In this document: positions 25,832 to 35,230 of the stretch, one piece after another
Position numbering within the stretch: the first letter of the stretch is position 1
Layout of the letters: each line of letters starts with the position of its first letter
Assembly (NCBI GenBank): GCA_965198855.1
Contig: CBDAPZ010000002.1
Coordinates: 1,488,001-1,552,000 of the forward strand
Direction: 5' to 3'
DNA length: 64,000 bases
DNA from: BOG-908 sp965198855
GTDB lineage: Bacteria; Pseudomonadota; Alphaproteobacteria; Acetobacterales; Acetobacteraceae
The notes under the pieces: generated by a model
The model's database searches: none
The model's input: only the letters and a program-made list of their open reading frames with translations
Told to the model about the DNA's origin: nothing
Made by a program: the position numbers and the translations under genes

Positions 25832-26787
25832 TGGGCGTCTCCTTCGCGGATCGTGTTGTCCGCTTAAGTTAGGGTTCGAGGGATTGGGCGGCGGTCACCT
25901 CGCCGCCTCTGCGAAACTCCGAGCAGCCGCCTTGCGGTTTGCTTCTCCTGCGGCGGCAGCAACCTCAAATGGCTCCTGGCAATGCCGATGCTGCACCTGG
26001 CTATTTTAGCACCGGCGATCTCGCAATCGCACATCGCGCATGAGGTCCAGAAATCGGTCCGGAATAGTCGTGGGACCTAGAACATGTAGGAAGTGGCGGC
26101 CAGGCATTATACTCCCTTCCAAAATTTGGCGGCGTTAGCCGACGCCGGAACTCTCTTCGGCATCTTTTACAAAACAGACGATTCAGCCAGATCGAACAAC
26201 CCGGTATTTAGTCCTGCTGAGATAGTCGCAAACCTGTGCGCCGCAGGCTTTCCGCGCGGTATCGTCATGATCTTCCAGCCATTTTGCGTCGGCTAGTCTA
26301 AGGACCGGCCGGACCAGCAGCGCCCACGCATAAAGGTCCCGCTTGACCCATCCATGACGCCTGGCGTGGTCAAGCGATTAGCATAGAAGCTGACGTCCCA
26401 AACTGGCGAAGCGCGCCAAGTCTTGCGCTATCAAGCCAGCTACGCTGACGTTGCGCCGGTATCTCTCAGACACCCGGCCAACTTTCCTTCGATGGAAGCA
26501 ACGGCAGCCTATTCCCGGCTCAGTGGCCTGGATCCTGGCTCTTCTAATCCAAGAGAGTGGATCGTCTCTGCCACCATTGAAGCAGAGAAGCAGTTTGCCA
26601 GACCATCATCCTAGGACGTGTAGGCAAGCTCGCACGGGTGAGGAAGGACACAGCCGTGGGCGGCGCGTGAAGCTATCGTTCCGGGCTCAGAGCGGTCGCC
26701 ATTTCGGGCATGTTCCGCAGCGCCCTATCGGCCTAACTCCGTCTGGTGCGTACGATGCCTTCTACAAAGGGAAGACACGGCGAACGA
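25832..26787. other. Gene-poor region upstream of mtkA
   Basis: This is about 950 bp without a convincing gene. Short open frames exist (for example 26093-26296 and 26451-26987 on the plus strand), but their translations have no recognizable motif. One runs through the opposite-strand EF-hand gene. The proximal part should hold the mtkA promoter. I see no RNA gene, clear inverted repeats or transposase remnant, although decay of a former gene is possible. Confidence 0.5.
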
Positions 26788-27162
26788 TTATTGCGGCGCA
26801 AGCGGCGACGGCCCTTCGCTGGCGGGCGGTAAGGGGTTCTGCCGGGCACCCATCCGGGCTACACGTCTCGCCTTCTGCCAGGCGTGAATATCCTGCAACG
26901 TCACAAAGCCTTTGTGGTCCGTATCGATTTGCGCGAAGTGCTGCGCGACGCCGCGCATCCCGGCAGCCTGGGCCTGCTCAGCTGTGAGGCGGCCGTCGCG
27001 GGTTGTGTTGGCAGCTTCGAAACGGGCGCGGAAGGTCATTCGTGCAGGCTGCGGCTGTTGCTGCGCCGGCGGCATAGGAGCCTGGGCACCGGGATCGGAC
27101 TGGGCGAAAGCGGCGGGCGAGGTCAGAAGAAGCAATGCTAAAACATGAGATGGACGAAACAT
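26788..27162 (-). CDS. Secreted EF-hand-like protein
   Basis: This is a 124-residue exported protein: signal peptide LALLLLTSPAAFAQ, then a Pro/Gln-rich linker (PMPPAQQQPQPA). Two EF-hand-like calcium loops follow, ANTTRDGRLTAEQ and IDTDHKGFVTLQD, spaced as a pair, and a Pro-rich tail. The first loop has Ala-Asn-Thr in place of the usual Asp-x-Asn, so its binding may be weak. It stands alone in a gene-poor stretch. Function is unknown, possibly periplasmic calcium sensing or buffering. Confidence 0.75.
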   Translation of the reverse strand: MFRPSHVLALLLLTSPAAFAQSDPGAQAPMPPAQQQPQPARMTFRARFEAANTTRDGRLTAEQAQAAGMRGVAQHFAQIDTDHKGFVTLQDIHAWQKARRVARMGARQNPLPPASEGPSPLAPQ

Positions 27163-27493
27163 CGAAGCGGCACTCCCGACCAGTTACAGTAAGGTATGTG
27201 CGCCTGCGGCCCCGTCGCGCCAAGCGGAGCTTACCTTTCGTTGCAGTAGTGGGTGAGCTAGAACCAAGCGGAGCGTTCAGCCTGCTTCGGCAGGCCATGA
27301 GCGCTGGATGTGCGTTTGAGTGAGCAACGAAGTAGCTCGACCCCGGTCCAACTTGCCGGCGAGCGACACATCCGGTCATAGCTCCGCGGCCGTCGTCGAA
27401 GAGCTCGGATTATGGTTCCAGGTCGCGAACCACCCTCAGCGTGATGTTGTCTGACTTGCGACCTCGACCGTTCCATTAAGAAACAGACGTAGT
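27163..27493. other. Intergenic region with a small hairpin
   Basis: No gene is supported here. A perfect hairpin GCCTGC-TTCG-GCAGGC (27280-27295) is present, with the stable UUCG tetraloop, but no T-run follows on either strand. Confidence 0.4.
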
Positions 27494-27525
27494 TTGACTT
27501 TTTTCAAGAAAGAACTGCTTCCTTA
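27494..27525. repeat. A/T-rich palindromic repeat, family A (half copy) forming the 3' end of the UDP-xylose synthase gene
   Basis: GACTTTTTTCAAGAAAGAACTGCTTCCTT matches the arm GAAGnnnGTTCTTTTTTGAAAA of the other copies in inverse. It overlaps the last seven codons and the stop of the gene at 27504-28538. Confidence 0.65.
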
Positions 27526-28538
27526 AAGCCCTCAGTTTGTGCCTCCGTCCGCAGTAGCGCGTCGAAATATCCGATTGTCGCCGAAAGGCCCTTCTCAAGT
27601 GGCATACAAGGTGCCCAGTTCAACGTAGCCCGCGCCATTGTAATATCCGGGCAACGCTGAAGCGGATCATCCTGCGGTAGTGGACGATGAACGATCCTGG
27701 ATGTAGACCCGGTCATCGAAATAACCCGTTCCGCCAGATCGTAGATGGTGATTTCGTGGGGATTGCCAATATTAATCGGCCCTGTCACGTGATCTTCAGT
27801 TTTCATCATGTTTATAAGCCCCTCGACAAGATCGTCCACATAGCAGAAGGCGCGGGTTTGCTGGCCGTCGCCGTAGAGGGTGATATCCTGCCCCGTCAGC
27901 GCCTGTATGATGAAGTTTGAGACGACGCGGCCATCCTGAGGGTGCATACGCGAGCCATACGTATTGAAAATGCGAACGATCTTGACGCGCGTTGCGTGCT
28001 GGCGGTGGTAGTCGAAGAAAAGTGTTTCTGCGCAGCGTTTGCCTTCATCGTAGCAGGCGCGGGGGCCAAGTGGATTTACATTGCCGCGGTAGCTTTCCGG
28101 TTGCGGCGATACGGAAGGATCGCCATAGACTTCGCTTGTTGAAGCCTGCAAGATTTTTGCACGCGTGCGTTTTGCAAGCCCCAGCATATTGATGGCGCCC
28201 ATCACACTGGTTTTCGTGGTTTGCACAGGATCAAACTGATAATGGATGGGTGAGGCTGGACAGGCCAGGTTGTAGATTTCGTCAACTTCGACGTAAAGCG
28301 GAAACGTCACATCATGGCGTAGTGCCTCGAAGCGCGGGTTTGGAAGCAAATGCGCGATATTATCCTTGGAGCCGGTAAAGAAATTATCGACGCACAGCAC
28401 GTCATGGCCTTCCGTCACAAGCCTGTCGCAAAGATGCGAGCCGACAAATCCGGCGCCGCCTGTGACCAGCACACGCTTGCGGCCGATAGTTTCAGAACGA
28501 GAGCGATCAAAACCTGTGCGCGCATCCATCTTGTTCAT
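27504..28538 (-). CDS. UDP-glucuronate decarboxylase (UDP-xylose synthase)
   Basis: This enzyme converts UDP-glucuronate to UDP-xylose. It is a 344-residue extended SDR with VLVTGGAGFVGSHLCDRL, the family marker NLACPASPIHYQ, QASTSEVYGDP, the active-site pair in CYDEGKR, and RIFNTYGSRMHPQDGRVVSNF. It starts with an ATGA overlap on the preceding glycosyltransferase and is the last gene of the eight-gene operon. Its final codons (KEAVLS and the TGA) lie inside a family A repeat, so the natural C terminus appears to have been replaced or extended by the repeat. Confidence 0.93.
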   Translation of the reverse strand: MNKMDARTGFDRSRSETIGRKRVLVTGGAGFVGSHLCDRLVTEGHDVLCVDNFFTGSKDNIAHLLPNPRFEALRHDVTFPLYVEVDEIYNLACPASPIHYQFDPVQTTKTSVMGAINMLGLAKRTRAKILQASTSEVYGDPSVSPQPESYRGNVNPLGPRACYDEGKRCAETLFFDYHRQHATRVKIVRIFNTYGSRMHPQDGRVVSNFIIQALTGQDITLYGDGQQTRAFCYVDDLVEGLINMMKTEDHVTGPINIGNPHEITIYDLAERVISMTGSTSRIVHRPLPQDDPLQRCPDITMARATLNWAPCMPLEKGLSATIGYFDALLRTEAQTEGFKEAVLS

Positions 28539-29623
28539 CCCGCCAGCGAATGGGTGTGAGTTGCAGTTTTGCAGCTTGCGGCCTGGTGAAGTGCCGCTTC
28601 CAGTTCCGCCGCGCGATGGCTGGCGGTATGGCTGGACAGGATGCGGCGATATCCGGCAAGAGCACGTGCGGTTCTCGCGTCATCCGGTTCTGCAAGCACA
28701 TGCAGAACGTCCTTTGACGTATGTACGATGCTGATCTCGTTCATGCCCAAAATGGTCAGCAGGCCATCCCAGTCGTCGGAGATGATGGCTGTGGCACACG
28801 CGCCCGCTTCAAACAGGCGGACACTTGGGCTGTATCCAGCAGCTATCATGTCGGCGCGCGTGACATTCAGGGTGTAGCGGCTGGCGCCGTAAAATGCAGC
28901 ATGATCGGCCGGCGCCACATGATCTAGCCGCTGCACATTTTCGGGCCAGACGATATCGGACGGATATTGCGGGCCTGCCACTGCAAACCGCAGGTGAGGC
29001 GCCATTCTAGCCGGTTCCAGAAGCAGCCTTTCGAGAGTGGGCTGACGGTCGGCGCTATAGGTGCCGAGGTAACTGAGATCCCATTTGTGTGCACGGTGCT
29101 GTGGTTTGCAGTGATGGGGATCCACCGAACAATACAGTGCCGACGCTAGCGGAGCGCCGTATTTTCCGCGCAGCATTTCGAGTGTGGGGCCGCCGGTAAA
29201 GGAGAGATAGATGTCGTAGAGTGGAATCTGTCGAGCGGCTAAGTAGCTTTCCTCACCGCGCGCTATTGCGGCAAGCGTGACCGGCGTATCAATGTCATAG
29301 AACGCGACGACACCGCGCGCATGGGACAACGCCCAATCCCCCACCGCGACGCCGTCCGGCACGTAGGAGCCGACGATCACTGCGTCCGCCGCCGCGACCT
29401 CATCACGCCAGGACTCAAGCGAAGCCAGGCTGGCATAAAGGGCAAATCGGCAGTAATCGGGTGAAGGCAGATCTCGGTGGGCGGAATACCAGGGGGTATC
29501 GCGTTCCAAGAACAGAATATCGTGGCCGCGCCCGGCGAAGGCACGCAGAAGCGCGCGATACGTGGTGGCATGGCCGTTGCCCCAGGACGACGACAGACTG
29601 AGGCCAAGAACGACGATCTTCAA
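28535..29623 (-). CDS. CgeB-like glycosyltransferase (third of three)
   Basis: This is a 362-residue protein with two Rossmann-like halves of the GT-B type. The N-terminal half starts MKIVVLGLSLSSSWGNGHAT and has FYDIDTPVTLAAIARGEESY. The C-terminal half has LSYLGTYSADRQPTLERLLL and NVTRADMIAAGYSPSVRLFE, the donor-binding region typical of the CgeB/DUF3880-type glycosyltransferases. It is 4-bp overlapped with both neighbours. Donor and acceptor are unknown; UDP-xylose from the next gene is a candidate donor. Confidence 0.82.
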   Translation of the reverse strand: MKIVVLGLSLSSSWGNGHATTYRALLRAFAGRGHDILFLERDTPWYSAHRDLPSPDYCRFALYASLASLESWRDEVAAADAVIVGSYVPDGVAVGDWALSHARGVVAFYDIDTPVTLAAIARGEESYLAARQIPLYDIYLSFTGGPTLEMLRGKYGAPLASALYCSVDPHHCKPQHRAHKWDLSYLGTYSADRQPTLERLLLEPARMAPHLRFAVAGPQYPSDIVWPENVQRLDHVAPADHAAFYGASRYTLNVTRADMIAAGYSPSVRLFEAGACATAIISDDWDGLLTILGMNEISIVHTSKDVLHVLAEPDDARTARALAGYRRILSSHTASHRAAELEAALHQAASCKTATHTHSLAG

Positions 29624-30708
29624 GAAGCGAAGACCTGTGCAGAGGATAGTTGCCGCAACAGGGCATCAACCTCCGCACCGCGCCGTGTGTAAGTGTGCTC
29701 GCCCAGGATACGCGCGCGTGCCGCATCGCCGATTTCGCGCGCACGCGCCGGAGTAAGTTCCGCCAGATGCGCCACGACATCGTCGCCGTCTCGAGCAACC
29801 AGAATTTCGCTGTCTGGAGTCAGGAATTGTTCGATACCTTCCCAAGCGTCCGTGATCAGACAAGCGCCGGCACCTGCCGCTTCAAACACGCGGGTCGCGG
29901 GCGAAAAACCGGTTTTCGCCATGCTGTCGCGGGCGACATTGAGCACAGCCAACGGAGAGATATTGAAGGCGTTATGCGTGTCGGTACCGACATGGCCCGT
30001 GATCTTCACATTCGCGCTCATCGTCTTGTCGGTCCAGCCATTGCCGCCGAGAATAAAATGCCGGTTTGGAAGTCGCGCTGCGGGCTCAAAGAAAAATGTC
30101 TCCGCGCGTGCTTCACGGTCGGGCAGGCGGTTGGCCAGAAAATTCAGGTGCGCCGCAAAATGCTGCTGTGGCGGCACTGGATGATGTGTCGCTGGATCCA
30201 GCGCATTGTAAATGGGCTGACAATGTCGGGCGCCGAAACCCCGGTAGGCGGCGATAACGGGCGGGCCGCCGCCATAGGTCAGTACGGCATCCAAGGAGGG
30301 TAAAGCCATGTGCAGTGGGTGATCGGGTTCAGCACGCAGCTGCGCAAGCGTTGCAGGAGCATCGACGTCCCAGAAAATGCGTATGGCATCCTGCCGCGCC
30401 GCGGTGAAGATACCGTGGAGAAGCACATCGTCGAACACGCCAACGCCGCTTGCCTTGACGACAATGTCCGCATTCGCAGCTTCGGCCATCACGCGTTGTA
30501 CTGCCGAATCGGTTGCATCATAAACCACCACACGGCACCAATCTGGTGGTTCCATGTCACGGTTCTGCTGACGTCCGAACGCATCCGGCTCGTAGAAGCA
30601 TATATCATAGCCGCGCAATGCGAGATCGCGCAGCAAGCCACGATAATACGTGGCAGCGCCGTTCCAATACGAAGACAGCAGGCTCGATCCATAGAACGCA
30701 ATGCGCAT
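29620..30708 (-). CDS. CgeB-like glycosyltransferase (second of three)
   Basis: This is a 362-residue paralogue of the flanking genes, starting MRIAFYGSSLLSSYWNGAAT. It has FWDVDAPATLAQLRAEPDHP, LNFLANRLPDREARAETFFF and NVARDSMAKTGFSPATRVFE, aligning with the same regions of the neighbour at 28535-29623. Identity looks moderate, so duplication is not recent. Its start codon shares one base with the stop of the previous gene (TAATG). The substrate is unknown. Confidence 0.82.
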   Translation of the reverse strand: MRIAFYGSSLLSSYWNGAATYYRGLLRDLALRGYDICFYEPDAFGRQQNRDMEPPDWCRVVVYDATDSAVQRVMAEAANADIVVKASGVGVFDDVLLHGIFTAARQDAIRIFWDVDAPATLAQLRAEPDHPLHMALPSLDAVLTYGGGPPVIAAYRGFGARHCQPIYNALDPATHHPVPPQQHFAAHLNFLANRLPDREARAETFFFEPAARLPNRHFILGGNGWTDKTMSANVKITGHVGTDTHNAFNISPLAVLNVARDSMAKTGFSPATRVFEAAGAGACLITDAWEGIEQFLTPDSEILVARDGDDVVAHLAELTPARAREIGDAARARILGEHTYTRRGAEVDALLRQLSSAQVFAS

Positions 30709-31811
30709 TACACATTCTCCGAAACGGACAAGCCCAGCTTGCTGCAGATATCCATCAGTTCAGTAGCCCGATGAGCACAGCTGTGATGCGCGTGAATAGT
30801 TCTCAATCCGCTCTCCGCCACAGCCCTGGCCAGATGTCTATCCTCACGCAGATCGCGCAAATGTCGTCGAATGCTTTCGCCATCCTGTCCCACCAGAAAG
30901 TCGCGGCCGGCCATAAACAGATGTTCGCAATCGCTCCAGGGCGCGCTGACAAGCGGAATGCCGCAGGCCAACGCCTCGAAAACACGAATGGTCGGTATGC
31001 CGGGCAGAGCAGTCACGTAAAACCGACGAGGCACATGGATTGTTGCAAAGTGGCGGGCAAAGATCTCAGGTGCCTGTGCGTTTGCGAGCCAGCCATGATA
31101 GCGAGCGCCATAGCGCCGCAGCAACGTTTTCGCAGAATCAGTGTAACGAACGCCGTAGATATCGAGAGCCATGTTCTCTGACTGAGCTGGCCGGAGAAGG
31201 AATGTCTCTAGTTCTGCGCTACGTTCACCATCGCCCCAATTACCGATCCACACGATCCCCTCTCGGTGTGTTTCTTCAGCCGGCGGTTGGAATAACCGGG
31301 TATCGGCGGCTTCGTGCCACACCCAAACTCGATCAGCCCATCCCCAATTCCGATAAATTTCAGCCAGAGCTCCGCCGAATGCCAGCACACCGTCGTAAGA
31401 CGATAGATCGAAGGTGTTTATTGCCTCCGGATCGCTGACGGCGCGATGATGAGTGTCGTGAAAAAGCAAAATAAAGTCTTGATGTCGCCTCAGCCTGCCG
31501 ATGCTGGCCACTAGGTCGGGATCGTTCCACTCATGAACAATCACCAGATCTGCGCTGTCGCAGAGTTCTGCTGGATCGGTATCTTTGCCATAGATAAAGG
31601 AGCGCAGATCCGGATAGGCGTTGTGATAGGCCGCCAGACCCTGCGATCCATGCTCTGCAAGCAAATTGGAAAGGCTCCACGCACCTTCGGGTTCAAACGC
31701 TACAACCTCGTGGCCCAGGATGCTTAACTCTCGCAATACGCCGCGCAGGAAATGCGCATTGCCATGGTTCCAGCACGAGGAAAGCGAATGGGTAAAATAA
31801 ACGATCTTCAT
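30708..31811 (-). CDS. CgeB-like glycosyltransferase (first of three)
   Basis: This is a 367-residue member of the same family, starting MKIVYFTHSLSSCWNHGNAH. It has the C-terminal donor-site region PRRFYVTALPGIPTIRVFE and ALACGIPLVSAPWSDCEHLF. It differs from the other two in the central acceptor-side part (LLFHDTHHRAVSDPEAI), suggesting a different acceptor. It overlaps the GT4 gene upstream by 4 bp. Confidence 0.82.
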   Translation of the reverse strand: MKIVYFTHSLSSCWNHGNAHFLRGVLRELSILGHEVVAFEPEGAWSLSNLLAEHGSQGLAAYHNAYPDLRSFIYGKDTDPAELCDSADLVIVHEWNDPDLVASIGRLRRHQDFILLFHDTHHRAVSDPEAINTFDLSSYDGVLAFGGALAEIYRNWGWADRVWVWHEAADTRLFQPPAEETHREGIVWIGNWGDGERSAELETFLLRPAQSENMALDIYGVRYTDSAKTLLRRYGARYHGWLANAQAPEIFARHFATIHVPRRFYVTALPGIPTIRVFEALACGIPLVSAPWSDCEHLFMAGRDFLVGQDGESIRRHLRDLREDRHLARAVAESGLRTIHAHHSCAHRATELMDICSKLGLSVSENV

Positions 31812-32890
31812 GCCGCAAGGCCACGTCGTGCAGCCGTGCTACGGTAAATCGCGAGCATACCGGCCGCCATTCTATCCACGCTGAAAGCCTTAGCACTTAT
31901 ACGTGCGCTCTCTCCTATCCGCGCTGTCAATTCTGGTTTGTCCAAAAGCATTTGCAGCGCTTTTGAAAGCGCATCGGCATCATAGGGGCTTACAAAAAGC
32001 GCCGCATCGTCCCAGAGTTCACGGAACCCGTCTGTATCGGCAAGCACCAATGCGCAACCGGTCTGTGCTGCCTCGAGAACAGCCAGCCCGAACGGTTCGT
32101 AGACGGCCATCGAAGCATATATGGCTGCACGTTGCATCCAAATTTGTAGGTCAGCAGCGTCAAGCCGGCCAAGAGCAATAGCGTTTTGACAACGGACTTC
32201 ATTGGCAGGTGGATGAGAGAGGGCGCCAGCGGCGTAAACCGGTGCATCGAGCAATCCAGCCGCTTCATCCAGAGTGGTGACGTTTTTTCCTTTGTCCCAG
32301 AGTCGCCCGGCCGTGAGGACAAAACGTTCCTTCGCCACATCCCGCGAGCCATCCGGCTGGTCGGCACCATTCGCCACCACAACCGGCAAGATGCCGTATC
32401 GGCGCGCGGTCATGGCAGCAAACGCGCGACTCGGTGCTACCAGCTTGTCGCAAGCGTTGTAGCCTCTTGCTAGAAGAGCCGTGCGCCATAGAAAATCTGG
32501 CGGCAGTTCGCCGCCGCAAGTCGAATCCCACCAGGTGGCGAGGCAGGAATGGCAAACGCCGACTGTCGGGAGCTTGAAATATTCGAAAGCAGCAAAGATA
32601 GGACTGTTGAGCTGAATGATGTCAGCCGCGTAATCCTGCGCCATTTTGGCAAGTTCTTGCGCAGAGGAGGAAATCGCCGCCTCGTCTTCAACTAGCCAAT
32701 CAAGCGGCAGGCCGGTTTCAACCAGCTGCAACCCGGGGATAGCGGCCGCTTCTGCCTGTTGCTTGGCTGATGCTTCCGGACCCAAATTTGCAAATGTTGT
32801 AACAACGTTGAACGAGCGCAAGCCTTTTGCCAGGCTCAATGCATATCGCCAAACGCCGCCTACAGTGTCGGTCGTCATCAACACATGCAT
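31808..32890 (-). CDS. GT4-family glycosyltransferase
   Basis: This is a 360-residue retaining GT-B glycosyltransferase. MHVLMTTDTVGGVWRYALSL is the N-terminal glycine loop region. VLTAGRLWDKGKNVTTL is the start of the donor-binding domain, with YEPFGLAVLEAAQTGCALV carrying the EX7E motif of GT4. The start at 32890 lies 2 bp after the radical SAM stop, which is preferred to an ATG six codons upstream inside that gene. GT4 enzymes include MshA, which uses inositol phosphate as acceptor; the inositol-3-phosphate synthase in this locus makes a similar role possible but unproven. Confidence 0.88.
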   Translation of the reverse strand: MHVLMTTDTVGGVWRYALSLAKGLRSFNVVTTFANLGPEASAKQQAEAAAIPGLQLVETGLPLDWLVEDEAAISSSAQELAKMAQDYAADIIQLNSPIFAAFEYFKLPTVGVCHSCLATWWDSTCGGELPPDFLWRTALLARGYNACDKLVAPSRAFAAMTARRYGILPVVVANGADQPDGSRDVAKERFVLTAGRLWDKGKNVTTLDEAAGLLDAPVYAAGALSHPPANEVRCQNAIALGRLDAADLQIWMQRAAIYASMAVYEPFGLAVLEAAQTGCALVLADTDGFRELWDDAALFVSPYDADALSKALQMLLDKPELTARIGESARISAKAFSVDRMAAGMLAIYRSTAARRGLAA

Positions 32891-32892
32891 GG

Positions 32893-34185
32893 TCACGTCG
32901 TTGCGCAAGCTGCTTCAAGATCTTCGAGCGGCATTGGCTGGCCATCCTGTATATCGCTGAACCGTTCAAACTGGGCAAGATAAAAGCTGTGTGCGCGTTC
33001 CCATGCCATGTTGTCCGGCTCGCCCCAGCGGCTTCGGTAGTCCGGCGAGGAAGGGTATGGAAATAATGGCACAGGATCATTAGCCCAGACATTTGCGGCT
33101 TGCAGGCGGTTACGCCAAGCCTCTACCAGTTCGCGATCGTCCTTTGTTACTTCAAGCAGATTAGCCTGCACGAACGGCACTGTGCGACGCGCATAGATCA
33201 GTCTTTCAGCGAGATCGTCCGTCGTCATACGGCACTTCTTGTCCAGCGCCGCGCGACCTTCAACGGTAAGGCTTTCCACACCCGCCTCTATAGATACACA
33301 GCCGCTCTCGCCTAGAAGATCTAGCATCTCCGGCTTCCAGAGGTCGATGCGGGTCTGGACGCCAAACTGCACAGGACGTGCGCGAAGTGCCTCCAGGAGC
33401 GGCGCCTGAGGCAGGAATATTTCGTCAATAAAATAAAGGTACGTGGCGCCTTGCGCAATCAGCCGATCAATCTCCTGCAGAAGCGGCTGGAGATCGCGCC
33501 TCCGATAGCCATCCCGAAAATCGATCTTCGCGCAAAAACTGCAATGATAAGGGCATCCACGCGAGGCTTCCACTTCCGCGCCTGGACCATGTGCCTCACT
33601 GCCGTAACGATGATGGTGGTGGTGATGTCCGGTAATCCAAGCATCCGGCCAGTGCATCGCAGGAAGATTGCCAAAGCGGGTGCTGGCGGGCGGCCCGGTG
33701 ACCAAGATCTGCCCATCGATGAAACAGGCAAGTGCGGGAATGTCGTGCGGCGCGCCACCATTGGCGAGTAGCGTCACGATCTCTTCGCACTCGCCGCGCA
33801 CCACAACATCGCAGCCAAGCTTGCGCAAAGTAGCTATAGGTGTTGCAGAACCATGCGGGCCGACAGCGACGGTCATGCCGCCGGCGGCGCCGAGCGTCAT
33901 CAAAAACGCACGCGGCACGCGCAATTCAGGCTGCGTGCAACGCCAGAAAAGATAAGTGGGTGCCGTTGTCACCACTGTCATTGCTGGCTTGAAGTTAGCA
34001 ATGCGGGCGACCAGAGCGTTGTGGTCCGCCTGCATCAGCGCGCCATCAAGTAGCAATACCTCATGACCTGCAAGTTCAAGGAGAGCCTGGCAGCAGCCGA
34101 GCTCAAGTGGCAAATGTGGCGCACGACAGCCAAAATAGATGCTGTGTTCGAAGCTCCAAAGCGGGTTGACGAGGGCTACCCGCAT
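32893..34185 (-). CDS. B12-binding radical SAM protein
   Basis: This is a 430-residue protein with a cobalamin-binding-type Rossmann domain (about 1-150: MRVALVNPLWSFEHSIYFG, TVAVGPHGSATP, DVVVRGECEE). It is followed by a radical SAM core with the 4Fe-4S cysteines C211, C215 and C218 in EASRGCPYHCSFCAKIDF, then YLYFIDEIFLP and SIEAGVESLT. The class often methylates or rearranges unactivated carbons, so it may modify a sugar or cyclitol here. The start at 34185 is one base after the upstream stop; the longer open frame is inside the upstream gene. A natural run of six histidines (187-192) lies in the linker. Confidence 0.88.
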   Translation of the reverse strand: MRVALVNPLWSFEHSIYFGCRAPHLPLELGCCQALLELAGHEVLLLDGALMQADHNALVARIANFKPAMTVVTTAPTYLFWRCTQPELRVPRAFLMTLGAAGGMTVAVGPHGSATPIATLRKLGCDVVVRGECEEIVTLLANGGAPHDIPALACFIDGQILVTGPPASTRFGNLPAMHWPDAWITGHHHHHHRYGSEAHGPGAEVEASRGCPYHCSFCAKIDFRDGYRRRDLQPLLQEIDRLIAQGATYLYFIDEIFLPQAPLLEALRARPVQFGVQTRIDLWKPEMLDLLGESGCVSIEAGVESLTVEGRAALDKKCRMTTDDLAERLIYARRTVPFVQANLLEVTKDDRELVEAWRNRLQAANVWANDPVPLFPYPSSPDYRSRWGEPDNMAWERAHSFYLAQFERFSDIQDGQPMPLEDLEAACATT

Positions 34186-34186
34186 C

Positions 34187-35230
34187 TTAGGCCGCAGCCG
34201 ACGCGCAGAAATCGATATGCTCAGCCCGCAGCCAGTCGGCGAGTGCTGCGACCCCATGCCGCCAATCTCGTGGGGCAGCCAAGCCGAGAGCCGACCGCGC
34301 TGCCCGTGCATCGGCGACAAAATATTGCTGGTCGCCGGCACGACGATCACCGAAGGCAAGGCCAATCGGCCTACCCGTCAACGTTTCAATATGTGCAATC
34401 AATTGGCGAAGACTGATAGCATTGTCCGGGCCACCGCCAAGATTGAACGCCTTTCCGGCAACAGTTTCGATATTTTCCCATGCAGCAACATAGGCGTCTA
34501 CTGCATCGGAGACGTCCAGCACATCACGTACCTGGCAGCCGTCCCCATAGATATTCAGCATCTCGCCCTTGAGGGCGCGGATCAGGAAATGCGCGACCCA
34601 GCCTTGATCTTCATTACCCATTTGACGAGGGCCGTAGATGCAGCTCATGCGCAGCACGCAGGTGGGCATCCCGTAGCTGCGCGCGTAGTCTAGTACATAT
34701 TGATCTGCCGCTCCTTTGGAGCAGCCATACGGGGTGTGAAAATCCAGCTTGCGCGACTCGCCTACGCCCGTTTCACGTAGCTCACCTTCGGCAGGGAGCC
34801 AGCAATCCTTGCGGAGCTCCAACGCGATGTCCGTAAGATCGCCATATACCTTGTTGGTACTTGCAAAAATAAACGGTGTGGATTTGCCCCGTCGTCTCAA
34901 AATGTCTAGCATTGAGACGGTCGCTTGCAGGTTGATTTCGAAATCCTCGAATGGTGTCAACATACTTGTGGTCACCGCCACCTGGCCCGCAAGATGAAAT
35001 ACTGCGCTGCAGTCGGGAATGGCAGCCGATATTTGCGAGTTGTCGCGTATATCGGCTACCATCGGCGTAATCTTTGGGCCATGACGGCGCTGTAGCCATG
35101 CAAGATTGCGCTCTACCCCAGGCCGCAGGAGTGCGTCGTAAACGACAACGTCGTGACCTTCGGAAGCGAGCCGATCTGCAAGGTTGCTGCCAATAAAGCC
35201 TGCACCGCCTGTAACGAGAACACGACTCAC
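34187..35230 (-). CDS. NAD-dependent epimerase/dehydratase, CDP-paratose 2-epimerase-like
   Basis: This is a 347-residue extended SDR acting on a nucleotide sugar. It has VLVTGGAGFIGSNLADRLAS, FHLAGQVAVTTSM, FASTNKVYGDL and the catalytic Tyr-Lys in HTPYGCSKGAADQYVLDYAR. SCIYGPRQMGNEDQGWVAHF is the part most like the CDP-tyvelose/paratose 2-epimerase branch. It overlaps the preceding SDR by 4 bp. The actual sugar is not determinable. Confidence 0.87.
   Translation of the reverse strand: MSRVLVTGGAGFIGSNLADRLASEGHDVVVYDALLRPGVERNLAWLQRRHGPKITPMVADIRDNSQISAAIPDCSAVFHLAGQVAVTTSMLTPFEDFEINLQATVSMLDILRRRGKSTPFIFASTNKVYGDLTDIALELRKDCWLPAEGELRETGVGESRKLDFHTPYGCSKGAADQYVLDYARSYGMPTCVLRMSCIYGPRQMGNEDQGWVAHFLIRALKGEMLNIYGDGCQVRDVLDVSDAVDAYVAAWENIETVAGKAFNLGGGPDNAISLRQLIAHIETLTGRPIGLAFGDRRAGDQQYFVADARAARSALGLAAPRDWRHGVAALADWLRAEHIDFCASAAA

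Noticed and set aside
26423..26987. Possible transposase remnant upstream of the EF-hand gene
   Set aside because: No DDE motif, terminal repeats or recognizable transposase segment could be found in any frame.
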